Positions 22,598 to 30,908 of a DNA stretch of 46,229 bases are shown here, piece by piece. Origin of the DNA: a virus; IMG/VR virus record IMGVR_UViG_3300032293_000850, positions 1-46,229 of that record; one strand, written 5' to 3'. The notes below the pieces were generated by a model, which did not search any database, was not told where the DNA came from, and saw only the letters and a list, made by a program, of their open reading frames with translations. Both the position numbers and the translations under genes were made by a program. The stretch's first letter is position 1. Every line of letters starts with the position of its first letter.

Positions 22598-24579
22598 AAT
22601 CTTTTTTAGAATTAGTCGAAGAAACCAAACAAGGTGAAAAACACCATGTGATGACCTTTGGTCGGATGAATCCTCCAACTACAGGACATTTAAAGTTAAT
22701 CGACAAGGTAAAAGAAGTTGCTGATAAGAACAAAGCATCACACTCTGTCGTGGTTTCTCACTCACAAGATTCTAAGAAGAATCCATTATCTGGTGAAACT
22801 AAGGTCAAACACCTTAAAAGATATTCTCCAGGTACTCATATTGAATCGTCCTCAAAAGAACATCCAACATTCTTACACCACGCAGAGAAGTTACATAAGG
22901 CCGGTGTAACTCATTTACATATGGTCGTTGGTTCTGACCGTGTTAAAGAAATGAAAGAAAAGCTGCACCAGTATAATGGCACACATAAAGGTGCCCTATA
23001 CAACTATAAGAAGATTACAGTACACTCAGCAGGTCATCGTGATCCTGATGCAGAAGGTTCTGAAGGTATGTCAGGCACCAAAATGCGTAGTCATGCGGCT
23101 TCAGGTAATTATAAAGAATTTAAAAAAGGTGTTCCTGGTCATGTTGCCGACCACCATGCAAAAGAACTCTATCACGATACACGCAAAGGCATGGGAATAC
23201 ACGAAAATATCAACCGTGGACTATTCAAGGCTATCTTTGTTACTGGTGGTCCAGGTTCAGGTAAAGATGTTATCATTCGTGAAGCCATTGCTGAATCACG
23301 AGCAGTAGAATTGAATGCTACGCAAGCCTTTGATTACCTTGCTGATAAACAGAAACTTGCAGAAAAGACAAGTGATTTCCGCAGAGAGTCCATTCGAAAT
23401 CGTGGTCCTCTAATCATTAATGGACCAGCAGATAGCATTGATAAGATTAACCATATTAAAGAAGAACTGGAAGAATTAGGTTATTCCACAATGATGGTGT
23501 TTGTCAATACAACAAACGAAATTAGTCAAGAAAGAAATACCAAATTATCTAGGATGATGGTCGAATCTATTAGATATGATAAGTGGTCGCAAGCTCAGAA
23601 AAACAAAAGACTTTTTTCAGAATCTTTTGATGACTTTATACAAATTGACAATACTGGTTCATTGGAATCAATCGAGCAAGATATCACAAATACCTACATA
23701 AATATAAATGCATTTATAGAAAACAACTCCTATAATGATGTGTCATTATCATGGCTCGAAAACCACGGTAAGTTAAATATAGGTGATAAACTTGATATTA
23801 TTAAGGAAGAAAGAAATGTTAAAAGCGTTAATAAATTTATTCAAATCAAAACCAACCGAGGACTCCAAGCCGCTGGACTCGATAGTATCCCAGCCGACAA
23901 TCGTGCAGGAGACCCCAACGCAGACGACATCAAGTGGGACGCACCAAAAAGAACAAAAACCTACATCTTCCGCACCTATAGCGAAGAAAGCAAACCCACG
24001 CTCACGATCAACCCAGTCCCAAAAGAAGCCAACTTCTCCAAAGACAAAGAAAAAGTAAAGAATAAAAAACGATATTCTGATGCTCCAACAGTAAGTCAAA
24101 GACTACGAAACACCACGGGTGTTGGACCAGAATTCGATACACGCCAGCAGGGAACAGTATATCCCATGTCCGGTCTAGGCGATGTAACATATAGAGAACA
24201 AAAAGAATTTAATAGTTTTAGAAAAACGATTAAAGAGTACAAAGGATTTCAGAATGATACATCCATATCAGATATGGGAGTAGGTGGCGTTCTGAATGGT
24301 GCGACAAATTTTGAGCCCATGCAGTCTTATAAAGATGCAGAACGAAATATTGGTGTGGCTATTACCAAAAAGAAAAAACCTGTAAAAGAAGATGCGGTGA
24401 GTAAGTTGGAAACTGGTTTAACTAAATTACAAAAAACCGATTATGACACTATTGATAAGTTGATGACAAGAATTTCTAAAGATGAGAAAACAACAGGTAA
24501 AGATTTACATGACGATTTTGTAAAAAAACACGGTAAGGTACCGGACAATTGGATAAAAGACAAAAAACAGGAGAAATAA
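22594..24579 (+). CDS. NadR-like nucleotidyltransferase-kinase with capsid-targeting-like start
   Basis: A protein of 661 aa. The N-terminus MKSFLELVEE is capsid-targeting-like. Residues about 18-200 form a nucleotidyltransferase: TFGRMNPPTTGH (T29/T30-x-G31-H32, the T/HxGH motif) and SGTKMR (160-165, equivalent to ISSTxxR). Residues about 212-370 form a P-loop kinase-like domain with GGPGSGKD (218-225). This order resembles NadR, which makes NAD from nicotinamide riboside, but substrate specificity is not readable. The C-terminal 290 residues are basic and low-complexity, with VGPEFDTRQQGTVYPMSGLG and GVLNGATNFEPM as conserved-looking blocks. Codons at 23870-24060 are C/G-ending, unlike the rest, where a second frame is open. 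Confidence 0.65.
   Translation: MKSFLELVEETKQGEKHHVMTFGRMNPPTTGHLKLIDKVKEVADKNKASHSVVVSHSQDSKKNPLSGETKVKHLKRYSPGTHIESSSKEHPTFLHHAEKLHKAGVTHLHMVVGSDRVKEMKEKLHQYNGTHKGALYNYKKITVHSAGHRDPDAEGSEGMSGTKMRSHAASGNYKEFKKGVPGHVADHHAKELYHDTRKGMGIHENINRGLFKAIFVTGGPGSGKDVIIREAIAESRAVELNATQAFDYLADKQKLAEKTSDFRRESIRNRGPLIINGPADSIDKINHIKEELEELGYSTMMVFVNTTNEISQERNTKLSRMMVESIRYDKWSQAQKNKRLFSESFDDFIQIDNTGSLESIEQDITNTYININAFIENNSYNDVSLSWLENHGKLNIGDKLDIIKEERNVKSVNKFIQIKTNRGLQAAGLDSIPADNRAGDPNADDIKWDAPKRTKTYIFRTYSEESKPTLTINPVPKEANFSKDKEKVKNKKRYSDAPTVSQRLRNTTGVGPEFDTRQQGTVYPMSGLGDVTYREQKEFNSFRKTIKEYKGFQNDTSISDMGVGGVLNGATNFEPMQSYKDAERNIGVAITKKKKPVKEDAVSKLETGLTKLQKTDYDTIDKLMTRISKDEKTTGKDLHDDFVKKHGKVPDNWIKDKKQEK
23816..24058 (+). 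CDS. Possible overlapping gene nested in the NadR-like gene
   Basis: An 80-aa frame inside the preceding gene, with a good ribosome site (AAGGAAG, 8-9 nt before the ATG). The product starts MLKALINLFKSKP and continues as a Pro/Thr/Ser/Lys-rich, disordered-looking chain ending in KKK. Base composition is visibly richer in G+C than flanking sequence, as expected where two frames are constrained. Near-matches to the late promoter (CATAAATA at 23697-23704, TATAAATG at 23703-23710) lie about 110 nt upstream. The role is unknown and it may be fortuitous. Confidence 0.4.
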   Translation: MLKALINLFKSKPTEDSKPLDSIVSQPTIVQETPTQTTSSGTHQKEQKPTSSAPIAKKANPRSRSTQSQKKPTSPKTKKK

Positions 24580-24580
24580 A

Positions 24581-26329
24581 ATGTTTGTCAATAAGTTAAA
24601 GATGGATGAAATTGCTGAAGCAGTTAAAAAGTGTATGGACGAAGCCGACTTGGAAGAAACAGGTCTACGCAAAGCCGCTTATGATGCTCACACCAAAGGC
24701 GAAAAAATGTTTTCGTTTAAAGGCAAAACATATCCTGTTAAAGTTCAAGGTGAAGAAGTTTCATATGGTAAAGAAATAAAAGAAGCTTCTTGTGAAGATG
24801 AAGTAAAAAAACATGAAAAAAGATTACATGGCAAAGATGGTGAAGTCAGTAAGCATGTAGATAAGATGCATAAAGAAGAACTATCACACAAACAAAAGAA
24901 GATTGCTAAACTCAATCATCCAAAAGATGAAATTGATGCTGGTGATTTGGCCAAATTACGTGGTGAAGAAACTGAATTGGATGAAGCAGATAAAGTTGCA
25001 ACATCTACTGGCATGAGAGTATATGGTTCTTCGTATGGTGATTCAGCTAAAGCACGCCGTGACCAATTAAAGCGTCCTGTTGATGACACCAAAGGCCCAA
25101 ACAAATCACAATTAGCTCAAATGGCTAAGATCAAGAAAGAAGAATTTTTCAAAGATAAACTCATTTCAAATTATATCGAAGAAGAAGCAGCGTTTGAAGC
25201 TGAGTTGCAAGAAGTTCTTTCTAAAGATGCAAGTGCTGGTGACTACATCAGTGATTTTGTTCATTCCGATAATCCAAAGTTTGCTGGTAAATCAGTTAAG
25301 AAGCGTCAAAAGATGGCACTTGCAGCTTACTATGCAAAGAAACGCAACGAGTCGGTAGATGATAGTTATCCTGTAACAACAGACACCGTTGCTGGTCGTA
25401 TGCCAGGTGGTATGTCAAACACTTTCAAACAATTCAAAGTAAGAGTTTCAGCTAAAGATAAAGAAGCGGCTGAAACAAAGAATAGAATTCCAAACTCCGA
25501 TCCAATGAACATGACTGCTCGTGAACCTCATGTTGGTCATGGTGGTTTGGTATCAATTCCTCCAGCAGGTATTGTTCGTAAAGAAGAAGTTGAGTTGGAT
25601 GAAAAAGAAGGTTATGGTGGTTCTGATCCTTTAGCCAATAGAGCATCCTATGCAAAAAAACATGGCACAGGCCAAGTTTATAAAAAAACCTATCCTGGCG
25701 ATAAAGTGGGTATGACTAGAGCTCATGCCTATGATATTAAACGAGCTGGTCCTAAGGGTAAATTGCCTGAAGAAGTTGGATTGAATGAGGTTTCAAAATC
25801 TGAAGTTGAACATCATTTTCATAATTGGACAAATTCTGAACACGCTCCTTATAATAGTGATGCCGGTAATGATAATAAAATTCATCAGTCAGCTTTAGGC
25901 TACTTAAAAAGTACCAATGTGCCAAAAGAAGATCATGAAAAAATGGCCATGCACATTGCTCATAAGTTTCATGGAAGTGGCATTTATGAATCAACTCCAC
26001 CAAAGAATACAGATGTTGCAGATAAGTCTTACTTAAAAGATATGGGTAAAAAACCTACTGTTAAATCTGATCTAAAAAACTTCAAAAACTTTTTAACTGG
26101 TAAAAAAGAAACGAACGAAGGCAAACAACCAGAAACAGATAATGTTCCTTTTGTAACAAATGCAGACCAACCTCCTTTTGATGGTCCATACAAAAAAATT
26201 GATAAAGTAACAACAGATAAATCTGGTGCAAAACACACACCAATGAGTCGTGCAAGAGATTTGGCTCAAGCAGCAATGAAACGAGTTAAAACAGAAATGC
26301 TGGGTAAGGCTCCTGGTAATAACGGTTAA
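24581..26329 (+). CDS. Internal-head/prohead-core-type polyprotein
   Basis: A protein of 582 aa, highly charged, no membrane segment. Repeated (L/I/V)-x-E sites of the type cut by the T4 gp21 prohead protease occur in acidic tags: TELDEAD, VELDEKE, VGLNEVS. The block KDASAGDYISDFVHSDN (about residues 219-235), followed by GKSVKKRQKMALAAYYAKKRNE in two halves, is a known conserved stretch in structural proteins of cyanophage-like myoviruses. It starts behind AGGAG just after the NadR-like gene. It is likely a scaffold or packaged internal protein that is cleaved during maturation. Confidence 0.6.
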   Translation: MFVNKLKMDEIAEAVKKCMDEADLEETGLRKAAYDAHTKGEKMFSFKGKTYPVKVQGEEVSYGKEIKEASCEDEVKKHEKRLHGKDGEVSKHVDKMHKEELSHKQKKIAKLNHPKDEIDAGDLAKLRGEETELDEADKVATSTGMRVYGSSYGDSAKARRDQLKRPVDDTKGPNKSQLAQMAKIKKEEFFKDKLISNYIEEEAAFEAELQEVLSKDASAGDYISDFVHSDNPKFAGKSVKKRQKMALAAYYAKKRNESVDDSYPVTTDTVAGRMPGGMSNTFKQFKVRVSAKDKEAAETKNRIPNSDPMNMTAREPHVGHGGLVSIPPAGIVRKEEVELDEKEGYGGSDPLANRASYAKKHGTGQVYKKTYPGDKVGMTRAHAYDIKRAGPKGKLPEEVGLNEVSKSEVEHHFHNWTNSEHAPYNSDAGNDNKIHQSALGYLKSTNVPKEDHEKMAMHIAHKFHGSGIYESTPPKNTDVADKSYLKDMGKKPTVKSDLKNFKNFLTGKKETNEGKQPETDNVPFVTNADQPPFDGPYKKIDKVTTDKSGAKHTPMSRARDLAQAAMKRVKTEMLGKAPGNNG

Positions 26330-26337
26330 GGTACAAG

Positions 26338-28260
26338 ATGAGTTTAGCTAAAAAACTAAAGATGATTATCAAAGGTGAACCAAAACCCACCTTTGGTACC
26401 GATCCTAATGATCCATGGTCAGTTCGTGTAGGCATTACTGAATCAGAAACTAGTATGTTGGGTTCATACCTCAAATCACGAGGTATTAATCCAGAATTTG
26501 TAAGTAAAGATACAAAAATCTCTCATGCCAAATCGACAGAGTTTTCAAAGTGGAAACGTGACCATAATTTTGATGATCCTGCCGATTATGTTTCTTCTAC
26601 TACGAGAGATAAAATGAAATCTCAAAGAGAAGAAGTTCAGTTCGATGAAGCCAAAACTATTCAAGGCACCGCTTTAGATAAGTTTCGTCAGGCTGCAGCA
26701 GAACGAGCAAAGAAACATGATGATATTGAACGAGCAATGAAAGCCCGTCATGCTGCTGGTAAAGAAGATATGAAATGTTCTATTGACCGTTTAGAAAAAC
26801 AACTGAACAAAGAAGAATCTGGTGAATTTATGAAGAATGTGAAAAAGAAAGTTGCTGCAGCAAAAGCGGACAGATATACACATTATTCCAAAACTTCTAA
26901 AGATATGCCAAATACAGCTGACACATATGCTCAGATGGCAAAACACCAAAAGAAGTTGTCACAAGAAGAATCTGAAGTGAATGAAGCGGACCAAAAGTTT
27001 ATTGATTCACTTAATAAATTAGCAAAGACACACAAAGTTGGTGATTCTGTTACGGTCAACTCCAAGTTTTTTGGTAAACAAAAAGGTAAAGTAACCAAAG
27101 TAGATAACCAATCTGTGCATGTTGTTAGAGATGGAAAGAGTTCATCTGAAAAGTATCCGCACGATGCTGTTGTCAAAGAAGAATCTGGCGTTAGTAAAAC
27201 AAAAGAAACTGCATTCCATAAAAAATTAGATAAACTTGTTCATGGCACTTTTGGTAAAAGAAAAGATGAAATGAAAGAAGAAATTGATATTACTGAAAAA
27301 AATGATTCTCATACACACGCCGCACACTATGAAGATCCAAAAACAGGTGAATGGACAGGAATGAATTTGTTGATTGCGAAAGACGATGAAGATGCGATTC
27401 GTCAAGCAAATGAAAAATGTAAAGAAGGTTGCCGCCTAACAAAAGTGGAGCGACACATTACTGTTAAAGAAGAAGTTGAACAGATTGATGAATTGAATTA
27501 TGATACAGTAAAATCTCTTTATAAAAAGCGTAGAGATGACTTTCATGGTGACCAAGTTGGTAAAAAGAAAAAAGGCAAAGAAGTTTCAGCAAAAAATGTG
27601 TCAAGATCGATTTCTCGGCTGACTGGTTTTAAACCAACACAAAATCAACCACAAAAAGAAGAAGTTCCTTGGGTTATTGAAGATGTTGAACAAATTGATG
27701 AATTAAAAATGTCAACTGTCAAATCTTATCATAAGAAACGATTGACCGACTTTTCATATTCAAATAAAAAACCTGGTGAAATATCTACAAAACCACGCAA
27801 CGCAAGAATTAAAAAGGTTTCTGCTGGTGTTGACCGTTCAATAGACCGTCAGACTGGTCTTAGGCCAACTAGTGAAGATGTATTCCAAGATACACAGGCT
27901 GCAACACAAACACCTTTTGATATGGGAACTCAGGCTGATGATAGAGAGCCAACATATTCTCGTAAAAAAGAAATGTCCAAGTCTGCTCGGATGATTAAAT
28001 CTCTATATAAGAAACACAAGATGGTGAAAGAAGAACTTTACGACCATGAAAAAGAAGATAAGTCCGTAGCAACCTATGGTAGAAAACCAAAGGTCGAAAA
28101 GGTACAGGTTGATGGTGACGAAAATAACCAAGCAGCTATGGTGTTGAAGGGTGGAAAGACACTAACGGGTCAAACTAGAGATACCCTCGAAATTGATCCT
28201 GTAATGAGAAAACCATCAAGTTCAGAAATTAAAAACAGCAGTACGAAAACAGATAAATAA
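26338..28260 (+). CDS. Repeat-containing internal-head-type polyprotein
   Basis: A protein of 640 aa, Lys/Glu-rich, no signal peptide. Candidate protease tags recur: VQFDEAK, SEVNEAD, VEQIDEL (twice). A small basic beta module near residues 230-280 (VGDSVTVNSKFFGKQKGKVT) resembles a KOW-like barrel. Two copies of a roughly 60-residue unit lie at about 379-440 and 449-510, each starting with VEQIDEL and ending with RS-I-x-R-x-TG-x-x-PT. It follows the previous polyprotein by 8 nt. It is probably a substrate of prohead proteolysis whose fragments remain in the capsid; this is inference from pattern. Confidence 0.55.
   Translation: MSLAKKLKMIIKGEPKPTFGTDPNDPWSVRVGITESETSMLGSYLKSRGINPEFVSKDTKISHAKSTEFSKWKRDHNFDDPADYVSSTTRDKMKSQREEVQFDEAKTIQGTALDKFRQAAAERAKKHDDIERAMKARHAAGKEDMKCSIDRLEKQLNKEESGEFMKNVKKKVAAAKADRYTHYSKTSKDMPNTADTYAQMAKHQKKLSQEESEVNEADQKFIDSLNKLAKTHKVGDSVTVNSKFFGKQKGKVTKVDNQSVHVVRDGKSSSEKYPHDAVVKEESGVSKTKETAFHKKLDKLVHGTFGKRKDEMKEEIDITEKNDSHTHAAHYEDPKTGEWTGMNLLIAKDDEDAIRQANEKCKEGCRLTKVERHITVKEEVEQIDELNYDTVKSLYKKRRDDFHGDQVGKKKKGKEVSAKNVSRSISRLTGFKPTQNQPQKEEVPWVIEDVEQIDELKMSTVKSYHKKRLTDFSYSNKKPGEISTKPRNARIKKVSAGVDRSIDRQTGLRPTSEDVFQDTQAATQTPFDMGTQADDREPTYSRKKEMSKSARMIKSLYKKHKMVKEELYDHEKEDKSVATYGRKPKVEKVQVDGDENNQAAMVLKGGKTLTGQTRDTLEIDPVMRKPSSSEIKNSSTKTDK
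27472..27753 (+). repeat. Two copies of a VEQIDEL-headed unit
   Basis: At 27472-27543 and 27682-27753 the encoded 24-residue segments match at 16 positions (VEQIDEL, TVKS, KKR and DF shared). Both are followed by Lys-rich spacers and a related RSI-R-TG-PT ending, so the duplicated unit is nearer 60 residues. It is an in-frame domain duplication inside one gene. Confidence 0.75.
28252..28259 (+). promoter_or_regulatory. Probable late promoter variant
   Basis: GATAAATA (7 of 8 to TATAAATA) overlaps the stop codon of the upstream gene and lies 31 nt before a gene with a strong AAGGAG ribosome site and its own terminator. That layout suits a highly expressed structural gene. Confidence 0.45.
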
Positions 28261-28290
28261 ACACAAACAAGGCTATTTAAGGAGAATAAA

Positions 28291-28971
28291 ATGCCATCAT
28301 GGGGAAATTACGATAACGCAGCCAACGCACCGTATTGGGCTGTAAATTCGACAATTGTAAACGCAGCAAACACAAAAATTAACGCTTCTGCTCCAACAGC
28401 GGCCAACGTAGCATTATTATACCAAAATACAACACCAGATGTTTATACTACTGATGAAACTATTGGTTTATTTGCTGTTGATGCCTTTGAAGCTGATGTT
28501 AATGATGAAGTGGCTCATAGTGGATGGGTGTTACGCACCGTTGGATCTGGTGGACGTGCAGGTCGTGTGCAACAAGAAGTTTTGATTGCTACTGGCATTA
28601 TCACAGACAATACCAGCCCAATCTATCCTGATGCAACAATTACTATCAGTTCACAACCAGGCAGCAATACTGCTAACTTAACAGTTGGTAATACAGCTAC
28701 ATTCCGTGTAACAGCAAGTATCACTGAAGGTAATACAGCTGCTCCGTTGACATTCCAATGGCAGCGTTCTGCAACGATTAGTGGTTCATATGTAAACGTA
28801 GTGAATGGTACACCTGCAAACACAACATACACAGGCGGAACTACTGCCGCATTGGTAGTTATTCCTACATTTACTGATGCAGACAACAATTACTATCGTG
28901 TAGTGATTAACGCAACAGGCACAGAAGCTACGGATGTAACTTCTACACCTGCTAAGTTGGATGTAGTTTAA
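28291..28971 (+). CDS. Ig-like structural/decoration protein
   Basis: A protein of 226 aa, low in charge and rich in Thr, Ala, Asn and Val. The N-terminal part (about 1-110; PSWGNYDNAANAPYWAVN, HSGWVLRTVGSGGRAGR) resembles capsid-associated proteins of cyanophage-like myoviruses. The C-terminal part (about 115-226) is an Ig-like domain: ITISSQPGS, TATFRVTAS, LTFQWQRS, NNYYRVVINATG. Strong ribosome site AAGGAG, a late-promoter variant upstream and a clean terminator downstream predict abundant late expression. It is likely displayed on the head or tail surface. Confidence 0.75.
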   Translation: MPSWGNYDNAANAPYWAVNSTIVNAANTKINASAPTAANVALLYQNTTPDVYTTDETIGLFAVDAFEADVNDEVAHSGWVLRTVGSGGRAGRVQQEVLIATGIITDNTSPIYPDATITISSQPGSNTANLTVGNTATFRVTASITEGNTAAPLTFQWQRSATISGSYVNVVNGTPANTTYTGGTTAALVVIPTFTDADNNYYRVVINATGTEATDVTSTPAKLDVV

Positions 28972-28997
28972 TAGTACTTTAACTTTAAACTGAATAT

Positions 28998-29023
28998 ATG
29001 GGAGCTTCGGCTCCCATTTTATA
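28998..29023 (+). terminator. Rho-independent terminator
   Basis: An 8-bp perfect stem (ATGGGAGC with GCTCCCAT) capped by a TTCG tetraloop and followed by TTTTAT, 27 nt after the Ig-like protein gene. It is the clearest terminator in the window. Confidence 0.92.
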
Positions 29024-29034
29024 ATAAGAATAAT

Positions 29035-29421
29035 ATGTTTGATGATTTGAATGACAACAATTTTATGATATATGCAGTTAAGTGCTATAATGCACCACAT
29101 TGTATTATGTCTGAATTCGAAAGTGATATCAAACGAACAAAGTATTTAAAAAGGTTGTTTCGTAGGTACAAAATTACAAAATCTCTTAAAGAGAGATTGA
29201 TATTGAATCATATTATTTTATTGAATAATGTTTTTGGTCCAGAACATACGGCAAGAATATTGTTCTATAAAATAGACGAAAGAGATTATGATATTTTGAA
29301 AACTTTTTTGTCTTATTTGAATATAGTTCCCGAAATGGTTTATGGAGTTAGAGGTAAAAACATTCCGGTTGCAGAAATTCCAATAGATGTTAATATCGCA
29401 GAGATACTTAGAAAAATATGA
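29035..29421 (+). CDS. Conserved T4-like phage protein of unknown function
   Basis: A protein of 128 aa. The N-terminus DDLNDNNFMIYAVKCYN and the block LKERLILNHIILLNNVFGPE are like a widely conserved aquatic T4-like phage protein with no assigned role. It is basic and helical, with no membrane segment. The stop overlaps the next ATG. Confidence 0.75.
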   Translation: MFDDLNDNNFMIYAVKCYNAPHCIMSEFESDIKRTKYLKRLFRRYKITKSLKERLILNHIILLNNVFGPEHTARILFYKIDERDYDILKTFLSYLNIVPEMVYGVRGKNIPVAEIPIDVNIAEILRKI

Positions 29422-29738
29422 AAACATTTAAACAGTTCCTAGAAGAAGATTATTTGGATGAGAAATCTCCAGCATGGCAACGATCTGCCGGCAAAGATCC
29501 AGAAGGCGGTTTAAATCGTAAAGGTATCGCATCTTACCGCAGAGAAAATCCCGGTTCAAAGTTGTCTATGGCTGTTACAACAAAACCATCCAAATTAAAA
29601 CCAGGTTCAAAATCAGCAAATCGTAGAAAATCATTTTGTGCTCGTATGGGTGGCATGAAGAAAAGATTAACTTCAGCCAAAACCGCAAATGATCCAGATT
29701 CACGTATCAACAAAGCTTTAAGAAAGTGGAACTGCTAA
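29418..29738 (+). CDS. Small basic protein with capsid-targeting-like start
   Basis: A protein of 106 aa. It begins MKTFKQFLEED, close to the T4 capsid-targeting MKTYQEFIAE. The body (SPAWQRSAGKDPEGGLN, then RRKSFCARMGGMKKRL and DPDSRINKALRKWNC) belongs to a phage family I recall as DUF6321. It is strongly basic and suits DNA binding inside the head. The stop overlaps the next ATG (TAATG). Confidence 0.75.
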   Translation: MKTFKQFLEEDYLDEKSPAWQRSAGKDPEGGLNRKGIASYRRENPGSKLSMAVTTKPSKLKPGSKSANRRKSFCARMGGMKKRLTSAKTANDPDSRINKALRKWNC

Positions 29739-30412
29739 TGAAATCATTTAAACAATATCTTGGTGAAGATTTACGCCAATGGTTTAAACAAAAGTGGGTT
29801 CGCATGGACACCAAAGGCAACATTAAAGGTGATTGTGCTAGAGAACCTGGTGAAGGTAAACCAAAGTGTTTACCTCAAGCAAAAGCTCACGCAATAGGCA
29901 AAGAAGCTCGTGCTTCTGCTGCTCAAAGAAAGCGTAGAGAAGATCCTAATCCGGAACGCCGTGGTGCACCAATCAATGTAAAGACAGAAGAAGTCGATGA
30001 AGCCTGTTGGGACGGATATACAGCAAAAGGTATGAAGAAAAAAGGCAATCGCATGGTACCTAATTGTGTACCAGAAGAAGTTGAACAGATTGAAGAAAAG
30101 AATGTACCAACAAGTCCAGAAAAATGGGCTCGTGCTAAGGCCGCCGCCAAATCTAAATTTGCAGTATATCCATCCGCATACGCAAATGGATGGGCATCGA
30201 AAAAATATAAAGCTATGGGTGGCGGGTGGAGAACCGAAGAAACAGTTAGTGAAGATGGTGCGATGGGGGGTTCTGTTGGTCCAACAAATGTGGTCGGTGA
30301 TGGCGCAATTGCCGGAACAGGCGGTAAAGGCGGTGAGCCAGGAGTTTATTTACCAAGAAGAAAAAAGAGTGCCATACTGATGTCTATCCGGAGAAAATCT
30401 CCAAAGGCTTAA
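29738..30412 (+). CDS. Basic internal-head-type protein with capsid-targeting-like start
   Basis: A protein of 224 aa from the ATG at 29738, which overlaps the previous stop. It starts MKSFKQYLGED. The body includes LRQWFKQKWVRMDTKGN and CLPQAKAHAIGKEARASAAQRKRRED, a block related to the preceding family, and AVYPSAYANGWASKKYK. Acidic tags TEEVDEA and VEQIEEK look like prohead-protease sites. It ends Gly-rich then basic. A Lys/Arg-rich protein of this type is likely packaged with DNA. Confidence 0.65.
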   Translation: MKSFKQYLGEDLRQWFKQKWVRMDTKGNIKGDCAREPGEGKPKCLPQAKAHAIGKEARASAAQRKRREDPNPERRGAPINVKTEEVDEACWDGYTAKGMKKKGNRMVPNCVPEEVEQIEEKNVPTSPEKWARAKAAAKSKFAVYPSAYANGWASKKYKAMGGGWRTEETVSEDGAMGGSVGPTNVVGDGAIAGTGGKGGEPGVYLPRRKKSAILMSIRRKSPKA

Positions 30413-30413
30413 T

Positions 30414-30908
30414 ATGTGGTTCTTATCATTCATACCTGATTGGATTTTACAATGGGCAATACACGGTTTAGTCATACTTGGACTGTTGTTGACTTTTATA
30501 GGTTCGTTAGTTAGATTTATACCTGTAATACAACCATACGCTTTAGTTGGCAGACAATTAGGTATAGTGTTATTAGTAGTTGGTGTATTCTTTGAAGGAG
30601 GATATGCCACAGAAATGTCATATCGTGCTAGAATAGCCGAAATGCAAGCAAAGATAAAAGAAGCAGAAATTAAATCTGCAAAGGTCAATGAAAAGTTGGC
30701 AAATGAAGTTAGTAAAAATAAAGAGTTGATTAAAGAGAAGGTGAATAGAAATGCTAGGGATATTGAAGCAAAGAGAGAAGCTATTAATTCTAAGTGTGAG
30801 TTGTCTGATGACGCTTGGATGCTCTACAACCGTGCCGTTGAGCCAAAAATTTCCAGAGGTTCCTCAAGTGCTAATGGAGCCCGCTCCGGCTCTAAAGCCT
30901 CTAAGTGA
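30414..30908 (+). CDS. Probable inner-membrane spanin (Rz-like)
   Basis: A protein of 164 aa. Two N-terminal hydrophobic segments (about residues 10-35 and 45-65) are followed by a long coiled coil (about 70-125, IAEMQAKIKEAEIKSAKVNE onwards). Its 3' third contains the start of a separate lipoprotein gene in another frame, the classical nested Rz/Rz1 arrangement. i-Spanins normally have one membrane segment; here two are seen, which is a deviation. It begins the lysis island. Confidence 0.65.
   Translation: MWFLSFIPDWILQWAIHGLVILGLLLTFIGSLVRFIPVIQPYALVGRQLGIVLLVVGVFFEGGYATEMSYRARIAEMQAKIKEAEIKSAKVNEKLANEVSKNKELIKEKVNRNARDIEAKREAINSKCELSDDAWMLYNRAVEPKISRGSSSANGARSGSKASK

Noticed and set aside
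23773-24099. 108-codon minus-strand frame opposite the composition-shifted patch
   Set aside because: The product is Phe/Trp/Cys-rich low-quality sequence with no ribosome site; it arises as the complement of Lys/Pro/Thr codons.
22594-24579. Frameshift in the NadR-like gene at the composition shift
   Set aside because: The main frame continues past the patch into conserved-looking blocks, so both frames appear open rather than one being broken.
28623-29100. Two minus-strand frames opposite and beyond the Ig-like protein gene
   Set aside because: They run through the terminator region and antisense to a well-supported structural gene; repetitive Val/Thr or Cys/Ile composition.
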